A stretch of DNA of 5,388 nucleotides, taken from positions 1 through 5,388 of the forward strand of contig JAKABE010000258.1 in assembly GCA_021801945.1 (NCBI GenBank), in the 5' to 3' direction. Shown piece by piece: positions 1-5,388 of the stretch. The notes under the pieces are model-generated. The model was given only the letters and a program-made list of their open reading frames with translations, searched no databases and was not told the origin of the DNA. The translations under genes were made by a program, and so were the position numbers. Origin of the DNA: Acidobacteriota bacterium (lineage in GTDB: Bacteria; Acidobacteriota; Terriglobia; Terriglobales; Acidobacteriaceae). The first letter of the stretch is position 1, and every line of letters begins with the position of its first letter.

Positions 1-625
1 CAGCGGCGGCGAGCGTGCTTACCGGCTTCGTCTTGGCGCGCTTGATGCCCATCAGCGTGGCATAGCGCAGCTTGTTGCCGCCGGACTGAATCGTGAGCAC
101 AGCCGGCGTAGGCAGCTCGATGAACTGGAACCAGCCCTCCTCAAGCTCGCGCTTCACCTTGAGGCCGGCCTCGGTCTGTTCCACTTGGAGGATCAGAGAG
201 GCGTGCGGCAGGCCGAGCAGCTCGGCGAGGATCACGCCGGTTTGTCCCTGGCCCAGGTCATCCGATTGCAGACCGGTGAGAACGAGGTCTGGATGTTCAG
301 GCCGGATGGCGGAGGCCAGCAGCCGCGCCACGCCCAGCGCGTCGCGGACCGCGAGATCGTCGCACACAAGGTGAATGGCGCGGTCGGCGCCCTTCGCCAG
401 GGCCTCGCGGATGGTCGTGCCCGCTCGCTCAGGCCCGGCGCTAACAACAACCACCTCGCTCTCTGCCGCGGACTCCTTGAGACGCAGCGCCTCTTCGAGG
501 GCGTAGGCGTCGGGCTCATTCATCGCGTACTGCAAGCCCGATTCGTCGATCCAGTGGGCCGCGGCGTCGATGCGCAACGGTGCATCGCGCTCGGGAACTT
601 GTTTGATGGCGACGATGATCTTCAT
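1..625 (-). CDS. etfB: Electron transfer flavoprotein beta subunit, 3' end cut by window edge
   Basis: This is the beta subunit of the soluble heterodimeric ETF, which carries electrons from acyl-CoA dehydrogenases and related flavoenzymes to a membrane acceptor. From the ATG at 625 the frame is open for 208 codons to the left edge without a stop. Family members are about 250-260 residues, so roughly the last fifth is missing. Visible family features are the N-terminus MKIIVAIKQVPE, the NEPDAYALEEALRLKE stretch (residues 36-51), VVVSAGPE then REALAKGADRAIHL (58-86, nucleotide-binding fold), TGLQSDDLGQGQTG (117-130), and a C-terminal block resembling the ETF-beta signature, KRELEEG then LPTPAVLTIQSGGNKLRYA (158-189). 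The start is fixed by AGGAG eight bases upstream. It lies 20 bases after the stop of the membrane iron-sulfur oxidoreductase, so co-transcription and functional partnership are likely. The alpha subunit is expected just outside the window. Whether this ETF is bifurcating cannot be told from this part alone. Confidence 0.95.
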   Translation of the reverse strand, partial: MKIIVAIKQVPERDAPLRIDAAAHWIDESGLQYAMNEPDAYALEEALRLKESAAESEVVVVSAGPERAGTTIREALAKGADRAIHLVCDDLAVRDALGVARLLASAIRPEHPDLVLTGLQSDDLGQGQTGVILAELLGLPHASLILQVEQTEAGLKVKRELEEGWFQFIELPTPAVLTIQSGGNKLRYATLMGIKRAKTKPVSTLAAA

Positions 626-633
626 GGTTTGAG

Positions 634-638
634 CTCCT
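634..638 (-). promoter_or_regulatory. Shine-Dalgarno site of etfB, in a hairpin loop
   Basis: On the minus strand AGGAG lies eight bases before the etfB ATG and fixes that start. It is flanked by a perfect 5-base inverted repeat, TGAGC (643-639) and GCTCA (634-630), which leaves AGGA in the tetraloop. The short stem could tune ribosome access or simply be fortuitous. The upstream gene's stop (648-646) lies directly next to it, so ribosomes finishing that gene would melt it. Confidence 0.7.
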
Positions 639-645
639 GCTCAGG

Positions 646-2568
646 TTAGATGGCAATTCCGCGAGGCAGACCGCGCGCGGCCAATTGCGCAATGTCGAGC
701 AACTCCGGCGCGCCCTGGCCTTGGGCCGCCAGCGCATCCTGAAACATGATATTGCAGAAGGGACAGGCGGCGGCCACGGTCTGCGCGCCGGTCGCGGCCA
801 GTTCTGCCGCGCGGACGTGGCTCACGCGCTCGCCCTTTTCTTCGCCGAGAAAGGCGAGGCCGCCGCCGGCTCCGCAGCAGAAACTCCGCTCGCGGTGGCG
901 CGGGGCCTCGATCAGTTCTCCGGCTAGCGCGGCCACAGCGCGCGGCTCATCGTAGACGCCGCGATAGCGGCCCAGGTAGCAGGGATCGTGGAAGACAACC
1001 TTTTCTTTCCCAGGCCCCAGAGTGGGGGTCTGGAGCGCCCGCAGTTGGCTGAGGTGGCGGGCCAGAAACTCACTGTGGTGCTCGACCGGCGGCGGCGTAC
1101 CGAACTCCTTCCAGTCCTCCTGAATGGTGCGCACGCAGTGCGGGCAGATCGACAGGATCTTCTTCACCCGGTTTTGCTCGAATGCCTCCAGGTTCGCCTC
1201 CGCCAGTTGCTGGAAGAGCAGGTCGTTGCCCAGCCGCCGCACGGGGTCGCCGGTGCAACGCTCTTTACGCAACACGCCGAAGCTCGTGCCAAGATGGCTC
1301 AGCACGCGGACCAGCGCCAGCACAATCTCGCGACCGCGCGGATCATAGCTGCCCATACAGCCCAGCCACAGACAGTACTCCTGCGAGCCGTCGAAGATGG
1401 GCAGAGCGCTCCTTTCAATAAACTTGTCGCGCTCGGCCGAGCTGAGACCGAGCGCGTTCGAGCCGCGTTCGAGCGCGACGAAGAGCTTGGCGCCGTGCTC
1501 GTCCTCCCAGGCGCCGGTATTGACCGCGCCCCGCCGCAGGCCCACGATCATCGGCAGGTGCTCGATGCCCACCGGGCACTGGAACTCGCAGGCCCCGCAG
1601 GTGGTGCACTGGAAGACGGCCTCCTGCGCATTGTGCTTGCCGAGCAGCGGCGCTTCAGACGCCGGCCCGTACTCATTCAAATAGCCGCGTAGGCCCAGAA
1701 CGATCTGCTTGGGGTTGAGCAGCTTGCCGGTGTTGTTGGCCGGGCAGTGTTCGGTGCAGCGCCCACACTCCACGCAGGAGTACGCCTGCAGGCTCACCAG
1801 CCGGGTCAGGTCCGCGCCCGCCACCAGCCCGAAGTCTTCATCGCCGCTCAGCGGCGGAATCCGGCTGAACCCTCCGCGCGAAAGAAATACGGTGAACGGC
1901 GCCAGCACCAGATGCAGGTGCTTGGTTTGAGGAATGACGGGAAGGAACAGGAGCAGTGTGATGGTGTGCGCCCACCACAGCAGGTGCGCCGTTGGGCTTC
2001 CCGCCGCCACAAAAAAGCCCGCCAGGTAGGTCACCATCAACACAAAGATCAGCAGCGCAATCAGGCCCGATTCCCAAGAGAGTTCCTCGCCGAACCATTT
2101 GGGGCGGACCAGAAAGCGGCGCACGAACAGGCCGAGAATGCCTACCGCGCAAGCCAGCGCAAAGACTGCCGCGAAGTAGAAATAAAACCGGCCGATCGGG
2201 CTTGCAGGGTCGAGAAAGCCGAGGCCGAAGAGTGCGGCGCAGTGGTTCAGCGAGACCAAGGCAAAAGCGCAGAAGGCCCAGAAGACGCAGGCGTGAGCCA
2301 GGCCGGCGAGAGGCCGCTCGCGGATGACCTTGGCCTGAAGCATGACCTCCCAGAAAAAGTCGCGGATGCGCCTGGCGATGGGACGGATGTGAAAGTCAGG
2401 GTCCTTCTTCGCGTGGAGGATTCTATTGAGAATGGGACCGAAGCGCCGCCAGAAGAGCGCGGCCGAAGCGATGGTCAAAGCGGCAAACAGCAGCCTTTCC
2501 CAGAGGGAGAAGTGTTGCGGCTCAGCCGGGATCGGAAGAAAAGGGCTCATCGGCGAACCAACCATCAT
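646..2568 (-). CDS. Membrane-bound ETF:menaquinone oxidoreductase-like iron-sulfur protein (EMO / EtfD / FadF family)
   Basis: Predicted to take electrons from reduced ETF and pass them to menaquinone in the cytoplasmic membrane. The 640 residues divide as follows. Residues about 24-42, 88-112, 127-149, 168-190 and 197-227 are hydrophobic, a NarI-like cytochrome b region; H92, H109, H195, H201, H217 and H219 are candidate haem ligands. Two 4Fe-4S motifs follow, C265/268/271/275 and C321/324/327/331. The C-terminus has two CCG (heterodisulfide reductase subunit D-like) domains. The first holds C404, a lone C438 in RCTGDP, and C475-PH-C478. The second is complete, with C530, C564-C565 and C602-PF-C605, a likely non-cubane cluster site. 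The order matches EMO proteins of fatty-acid-oxidising bacteria, B. subtilis FadF and M. tuberculosis EtfD. Adjacent etfB (20-base gap) supports the role. An in-frame stop just upstream limits the start to ATG 2568, ATG 2565 or ATG 2550, and none has a good Shine-Dalgarno. A glycolate oxidase or GlpC-type role is less likely because of the etfB neighbour. Confidence 0.9.
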   Translation of the reverse strand: MMVGSPMSPFLPIPAEPQHFSLWERLLFAALTIASAALFWRRFGPILNRILHAKKDPDFHIRPIARRIRDFFWEVMLQAKVIRERPLAGLAHACVFWAFCAFALVSLNHCAALFGLGFLDPASPIGRFYFYFAAVFALACAVGILGLFVRRFLVRPKWFGEELSWESGLIALLIFVLMVTYLAGFFVAAGSPTAHLLWWAHTITLLLFLPVIPQTKHLHLVLAPFTVFLSRGGFSRIPPLSGDEDFGLVAGADLTRLVSLQAYSCVECGRCTEHCPANNTGKLLNPKQIVLGLRGYLNEYGPASEAPLLGKHNAQEAVFQCTTCGACEFQCPVGIEHLPMIVGLRRGAVNTGAWEDEHGAKLFVALERGSNALGLSSAERDKFIERSALPIFDGSQEYCLWLGCMGSYDPRGREIVLALVRVLSHLGTSFGVLRKERCTGDPVRRLGNDLLFQQLAEANLEAFEQNRVKKILSICPHCVRTIQEDWKEFGTPPPVEHHSEFLARHLSQLRALQTPTLGPGKEKVVFHDPCYLGRYRGVYDEPRAVAALAGELIEAPRHRERSFCCGAGGGLAFLGEEKGERVSHVRAAELAATGAQTVAAACPFCNIMFQDALAAQGQGAPELLDIAQLAARGLPRGIAI

Positions 2569-2615
2569 CCCACGATAGGCTCACGGCGGTCTCGCCGAAA
2601 AGCAAGCTGCAGCAT
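2565..2615 (-). CDS. Possible 16-codon leader frame overlapping the oxidoreductase start
   Basis: On the minus strand an ATG at 2615 opens a 16-residue frame, MLQLAFRRDRREPIVG, whose TGA (2567-2565) overlaps the first ATG of the oxidoreductase in an ATGA arrangement. This would allow translational coupling, which is attractive because the main gene lacks its own Shine-Dalgarno. AGGAGG is present at 2622-2617, but only one base separates it from this ATG, much tighter than normal. The frame may therefore be chance. A 5-base hairpin (2597-2584, loop AGAC) lies inside it. No peptide function is suggested. Confidence 0.2.
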   Translation of the reverse strand: MLQLAFRRDRREPIVG

Positions 2616-2644
2616 TCCTCCTGCGCTCACAACTTCCAGACCGC
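2569..2644. other. 76-base gap between sugar dehydrogenase and oxidoreductase
   Basis: No stem followed by a T-run is seen in the minus-strand direction, so read-through from the dehydrogenase into the electron-transfer genes is possible. The gap contains an AGGAGG, the 8-base palindrome GCTGCAGC (2612-2605), and the hairpin CGGCG-AGAC-CGCCG. The four T residues precede that hairpin on the minus strand, which is wrong for a terminator. No clear -35/-10 pair was found. Confidence 0.4.
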
Positions 2645-4000
2645 TCAGCACCGCACAATCTTGGGCGAGTCGATTCCCTTGGTCGCATTGCGCGTGTCCA
2701 CCACAAGCTGCGACTCGGCGACAATGGCGCGATAGTCGTAGCTGGAGTGGTCGGTGACGATCACGACAGCATCGTACTGGCCGAGGTTGTCGATCGGCGC
2801 GCTGGCCATGTTCAGGTCGTAGTGCCGGCCGTGCCCGACAGTGGGAAAGTAAGGATCGTTGTAAGAGACAATTGCGCCTTTGGAGCGCAACAACTCGATG
2901 ATGGTGAGCGAAGGCGACTCGCGCAGATCATCGATGTCGCGTTTGTAGGCCAGCCCCAGCACGAGCACCTTTGATCCCTTGAGCGCTTTGCTCTGTTGGT
3001 TGAGGCCGGCGGCGATCTGGTCGAGCACGAAATAGGGCATCGCGGTGTTGATTTCGCCGGCCAGCTCGATGAACCGCGTGCGGAAGTCAAACTCGCGCGC
3101 CTTCCAGGAGAGATAGAAGGGATCGATAGGAATGCAGTGGCCGCCCAGCCCAGGGCCAGGATAGAACGCCTGGAAGCCGAAGGGCTTGGTTTTGGCCGCC
3201 TCGATGACCTCGTGGATGTCAATGCCCATTCTCATGCACAGCTGCTTGAGCTCGTTGACCAGAGCGATGTTCACCGAGCGGTAGATATTTTCAAGCAGCT
3301 TGGTCATCTCGGCCACGGCGGGACCACTAACCCGAACCACGCGGTGGAAGATGGCGCCGTACATGGCGGCGGCCAGCTCCGAGGCCACCTGCCCGCAGCC
3401 GCCCACCACCTTGGGAATGTCGCGGCGATCCACGGCGTCGTTGCCCGGATCCTCGCGCTCGGGCGAGAAGGCCAGGTGCACGCCTTGTTCGCTGGCCCCG
3501 CGCGCAATCTTCAGGCCGTGGGGATTGCCGTTTTCAAGCAGCGGTGTGACGACCTCCTCGGTGGTGCCGGGATAGGTGGTGCTCTCCAGCACGACCAACT
3601 GGCCCTCATGAAGGTGCGGCGCGATAGCCGCGGCGGTTCCCGTCACGTAGCTCAAGTCGGGCTCGCCGTGCTCGTCGAGCGGCGTGGGCACGCAGATTAC
3701 GACCGCATCCATGGCCGCCACTTCGGAGTAGTCTGAAGTGGCGCGGAAACCTGCCTTTTGCGCCTCTTGGACGGCCTCGGGCAGGATGCGCACAATATAG
3801 GACCCGCCCGCATTGAGCGTCTTCACCTTGGCGTGCGCAATATCAAAGCCCGTCACGCGGAACCGCTCGCCGCTGAACAACAGCGCCAGGGGCAGTCCCA
3901 CATAACCCATCCCGACGATCCCGATGCGGGCCTCACGGGTTTCCATCCTGCGCTTCAGTTCAGCTAATATGCCGCCAGAGACGATTGTCATGCTGTTCAT
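2645..4000 (-). CDS. wbpA: UDP-N-acetylglucosamine (or UDP-glucose) 6-dehydrogenase, WbpA/TviB type
   Basis: Oxidises C6 of a UDP-hexose to the uronate in two NAD+-dependent steps, giving a precursor for surface polysaccharide. The 451 residues show the three expected domains. The N-terminal Rossmann fold has G30-M-G32-Y-V-G35, then VICVPTPL (101-108), ESTTYPGTTEE (139-149) and FSPEREDPGN (178-187). The central dimer region has K234, N238 and IYRSVNIALVNELK (239-252). The catalytic cysteine C289 lies in GLGGHCIPIDPFYLSWK (284-300). The C-terminal UDP-binding fold has VLGLAYKRDIDDLRESPS (347-364). The N-terminal helix LAELKRRMETREARIGIVG and SPEREDPGN favour the WbpA/TviB branch, acting on UDP-GlcNAc, over plain UDP-glucose dehydrogenase, but the substrate is inferred. 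The start at 4000 keeps the family's leader helix. ATG 3991 is equally possible; ATG 3946 would remove that helix. No strong Shine-Dalgarno is seen. It is divergent from the 4-epimerase. Confidence 0.92.
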   Translation of the reverse strand: MNSMTIVSGGILAELKRRMETREARIGIVGMGYVGLPLALLFSGERFRVTGFDIAHAKVKTLNAGGSYIVRILPEAVQEAQKAGFRATSDYSEVAAMDAVVICVPTPLDEHGEPDLSYVTGTAAAIAPHLHEGQLVVLESTTYPGTTEEVVTPLLENGNPHGLKIARGASEQGVHLAFSPEREDPGNDAVDRRDIPKVVGGCGQVASELAAAMYGAIFHRVVRVSGPAVAEMTKLLENIYRSVNIALVNELKQLCMRMGIDIHEVIEAAKTKPFGFQAFYPGPGLGGHCIPIDPFYLSWKAREFDFRTRFIELAGEINTAMPYFVLDQIAAGLNQQSKALKGSKVLVLGLAYKRDIDDLRESPSLTIIELLRSKGAIVSYNDPYFPTVGHGRHYDLNMASAPIDNLGQYDAVVIVTDHSSYDYRAIVAESQLVVDTRNATKGIDSPKIVRC

Positions 4001-4096
4001 TGTAATGGCCGGAAGCCTTCGCAGCGCGGAATAGTATCCTAAGCCGTTGCGGAGAGGTGCTTCGTCCGCGCGCAATCTTATTTGCGGAGAAAGACA
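4001..4096. promoter_or_regulatory. Shared upstream region of the divergent dehydrogenase and epimerase genes
   Basis: Transcription of both sugar genes must start in or near these 96 bases. The direct repeat TTGCGGAGA occurs at 4047-4055 and 4082-4090, and a 7-base inverted repeat GCGCGGA / TCCGCGC lies at 4024-4030 and 4065-4071. TACTAT on the minus strand near 4035 is a weak -10 candidate for the dehydrogenase, with no good -35 at the right distance. I could not define a sigma-70 promoter for either direction. Confidence 0.45.
4086..4091 (+). promoter_or_regulatory. Shine-Dalgarno site of the epimerase
   Basis: GGAGAA lies five bases before the ATG at 4097 (six when counted from GGAGA). 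It decides for that ATG over the in-frame TTG at 4082, which would sit upstream of the site. Confidence 0.75.
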
Positions 4097-5044
4097 ATGG
4101 TGAAATATCTCGTGACCGGAGCCGCCGGCTTCATTGGGCGCTCCATCGCCACGGCACTCATCGAGCGCGGCGAGAACGTGCGCGGCGTCGATAGTTTCAT
4201 TACCGGCAAGCGCGCGAATCTCATCGGACTGGAGGCAATGGAATTTATCGAGGGCGACTTGGCCGATCCCGCGGTTTGTGCGCGGGCGTGTGCCGGCGTT
4301 GAGGTCGTGTTTCACGAGGCCGCGCTGGCCTCGGTCCCCCGCTCTGTGGCCGACCCCCTCGCCACTCACGTGAACTGCGTGGATGCAACGCTCAATCTGC
4401 TGATGGCGGCCCGCGCCGCCGGGGTGCGCCGCGTGGTGTACGCTGGCTCCTCCTCGGCTTATGGAGACACTCCCACGCTGCCCAAACACGAGGGCATGGC
4501 GCCCAATCCCATCAGCCCCTACGCCGCGGCCAAGCTGGCTGGCGAGTTTTACATGCGCACCTTTGCACGCGCCTACAGGCTGGAAACGGTAACCCTGCGC
4601 TACTTCAACGTCTTCGGCCCGTATCAGGACCCGACGTCACAGTACTCTGGAGTGCTGGCCGTCTTCTGCCGCAAGATGCTGGACGGCGAACAACCCACCA
4701 TCTACGGCGATGGCGAGCAGAGCCGCGACTTTACCTACATTGCCAACGTGGTCGAGGCCAACCTGCTGGCCGCCGCAGCGCCGGCCAAAAAGGTCTCAGG
4801 CCAGACAATGAACCTGGCAACCGGCAAGCGTTTTACCCTCAACGAGACCTTCGAGATTCTGTGCGAATTGACCGGTTATCAGGGTAAGCCGGCCTACGCC
4901 CCTCCCCGCACCGGCGATATTCGCCACTCGATGGCTGACATCCGGCTGGCGAGCGACCTGCTCGGTTACCACCCGGCTGTGAATTTTCGCGAGGGACTGC
5001 GCAGGACTCTGGACTGGTACCGAATGGCAAGCCAAGTCTCTTAG
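4097..5044 (+). CDS. NAD-dependent nucleotide-sugar 4-epimerase (extended SDR; WbpP/GalE-like)
   Basis: Predicted to interconvert gluco and galacto forms of a UDP-sugar, probably UDP-GlcNAc/UDP-GalNAc or the matching uronates. The 315 residues are full length for an extended short-chain dehydrogenase. The N-terminal Rossmann motif is G8-AA-G11-FI-G14 with D32 after beta-2, marking NAD preference. Catalytic residues are S118-S120 and Y142-AAA-K146 within NPISPYAAAKLAGE. Further family blocks are RYFNVFGPYQDP (168-179), IYGDGEQSRDFTYI (202-215) and GDIRHSMADI (273-282). S278 falls where WbpP has its small gatekeeper residue and E. coli GalE has a tyrosine, which suggests N-acetylated substrates are tolerated; this is a family-based inference. 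UDP-glucuronate epimerase and related SDR activities remain possible. The start is set by GGAGAA upstream. The divergent dehydrogenase and downstream Wzz gene place it in polysaccharide precursor synthesis. Confidence 0.92.
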   Translation: MVKYLVTGAAGFIGRSIATALIERGENVRGVDSFITGKRANLIGLEAMEFIEGDLADPAVCARACAGVEVVFHEAALASVPRSVADPLATHVNCVDATLNLLMAARAAGVRRVVYAGSSSAYGDTPTLPKHEGMAPNPISPYAAAKLAGEFYMRTFARAYRLETVTLRYFNVFGPYQDPTSQYSGVLAVFCRKMLDGEQPTIYGDGEQSRDFTYIANVVEANLLAAAAPAKKVSGQTMNLATGKRFTLNETFEILCELTGYQGKPAYAPPRTGDIRHSMADIRLASDLLGYHPAVNFREGLRRTLDWYRMASQVS

Positions 5045-5210
5045 CCCGCAGCCAGCACGTCCAGGGTCTGTATCCCATTCTGATGTGATGTAGAACACTA
5101 ACAACTCATCCGGAATCGAAGAAAATACCGCAAACCCCCTTTCAGGCGATGTTTTCTTCCGCTAGCCGGGAATTGCCTCGTGCGAGGGCTTTTGGATCCG
5201 AGGTGTTCTC
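5045..5210. promoter_or_regulatory. Non-coding gap before the Wzz-like gene
   Basis: These 166 bases are clearly richer in A and T (about 5078-5160) than the flanking genes, which fits a promoter region for the downstream polysaccharide gene, but no convincing -35/-10 pair was found. A small stem CCTC-GTGC-GAGG (5176-5187), followed by TTTT at 5190-5193, is a weak terminator or attenuator candidate. No JUMPstart/ops-type element was seen. Confidence 0.35.
5200..5205 (+). promoter_or_regulatory. Shine-Dalgarno site of the Wzz-like gene
   Basis: GAGGTG matches the anti-Shine-Dalgarno well and lies five bases before the GTG at 5211. It supports this non-ATG start, since there is no ATG in the frame nearby and an in-frame TAG stands at 5163. 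Confidence 0.7.
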
Positions 5211-5388
5211 GTGCCGGACGCTGCAAATCTTCCGTCGAACGCGCCGCCTGCGACGGATGTGCGCCGGCAGAACCCCGCGGTCTCCTTGCGCGAATTGTGG
5301 CAGGTTCTGGTGCGCCGCCGCCGTCTGGTTCTGGGCATTGAGGGCGGCCTGCTGCTGGCGTGTCTGCTGTACTGCCTCATCGCTCCCA
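5211..5388 (+). CDS. Wzz/GumC-type polysaccharide chain-length protein, N-terminal part only
   Basis: The frame from GTG 5211 stays open for 59 codons to the right edge. A proline- and alanine-rich start (residues 1-24) is followed by SLRELWQVLVRRRRLVLGIE (25-44) and a hydrophobic segment from about 39 to 57 ending in LIAP. A short cytoplasmic tail with S-L-x-E-L-W, a run of four arginines (35-38) and an immediate first membrane helix is the usual opening of Wzz/GumC polysaccharide co-polymerases, which set chain length in export of exopolysaccharide, capsule or O-antigen. The periplasmic region and second helix would lie outside the window, so presence of a fused tyrosine kinase domain cannot be judged. 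The epimerase directly upstream supports the assignment. The call rests on a short stretch and on context. Confidence 0.75.
   Translation, partial: MPDAANLPSNAPPATDVRRQNPAVSLRELWQVLVRRRRLVLGIEGGLLLACLLYCLIAP

Noticed and set aside
185..649. Plus-strand open frame of 154 codons opposite etfB
   Set aside because: The minus frame gives a clear ETF-beta sequence throughout this stretch, so this is its shadow.
988..1692. Plus-strand open frame of 234 codons opposite the oxidoreductase
   Set aside because: Antisense shadow over conserved iron-sulfur motifs of the real gene; no domain visible.
2584..2597. Hairpin CGGCG-AGAC-CGCCG as a terminator of the dehydrogenase transcript
   Set aside because: The T-run lies before and not after the stem in the direction of transcription, and the stem is only five bases.
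1747..2757. Long plus-strand open frame (336 codons) opposite the oxidoreductase
   Set aside because: Arginine-, glutamine- and proline-rich translation typical of a GC-rich antisense shadow, and it runs across two strongly supported minus-strand genes.
2996..3736. Plus-strand open frame of 246 codons opposite the dehydrogenase
   Set aside because: Antisense shadow; the minus strand here encodes the catalytic cysteine and other conserved motifs.
4082..4096. TTG start at 4082 for the epimerase
   Set aside because: GGAGAA lies downstream of this TTG and correctly before ATG 4097, and MVKYLVTGAAGFIG is the normal family N-terminus.
4001..4489. Extension of the dehydrogenase frame upstream on the minus strand to 4489, giving a 614-residue protein
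   Set aside because: The extra part lies antisense to the well-supported epimerase and has no family resemblance; the dehydrogenase family's own N-terminus begins near 4000.
5162..5380. Minus-strand frame of 72 codons at the right edge
   Set aside because: Antisense to the Wzz-like start, which has a Shine-Dalgarno and a recognisable membrane-helix opening; the minus translation is an arginine-rich shadow.

Overview
The window is GC-rich, densely coding bacterial chromosome. No RNA gene, insertion sequence, CRISPR array or prophage signature is visible. It reads as two functional blocks joined near position 4050. The likely host is a respiring, menaquinone-using bacterium. An Acidobacteriota-type host would fit the gene styles, but this is an impression from protein wording and not a test.

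Left block, minus strand, read right to left. A UDP-N-acetylglucosamine (or UDP-glucose) 6-dehydrogenase of the WbpA/TviB type (4000-2645) is followed after 76 bases by a 640-residue membrane iron-sulfur oxidoreductase (2568-646). This protein has an N-terminal NarI-like cytochrome b region, two 4Fe-4S motifs and two CCG (HdrD/GlpC) domains. Twenty bases later comes the electron transfer flavoprotein beta subunit (625 to beyond the window edge). The last two genes form a recognisable unit: ETF collects electrons from acyl-CoA dehydrogenases or similar flavoenzymes, and the membrane protein (EMO / EtfD / FadF-like) passes them to menaquinone. The alpha subunit of ETF would be expected just outside the left edge.

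Right block, plus strand. An NAD-dependent nucleotide-sugar 4-epimerase (4097-5044) is divergent from the dehydrogenase across a 96-base shared upstream region. After 166 non-coding bases, a GTG-started Wzz/GumC-type polysaccharide chain-length protein begins at 5211 and runs off the right edge. It has no stop in the window, but its reading frame, Shine-Dalgarno site and membrane segment are clear. Dehydrogenase plus epimerase would supply a sugar such as UDP-GalNAcA, and Wzz marks the start of an export/assembly locus for exopolysaccharide, capsule or O-antigen.

The enzyme families are all known. The less explained signals are small and regulatory: a 16-codon leader frame whose stop overlaps the start of the membrane oxidoreductase, a hairpin that puts the etfB Shine-Dalgarno in its loop, and a 9-base direct repeat plus a 7-base inverted repeat between the divergent sugar genes. 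I found no convincing new multi-gene system.
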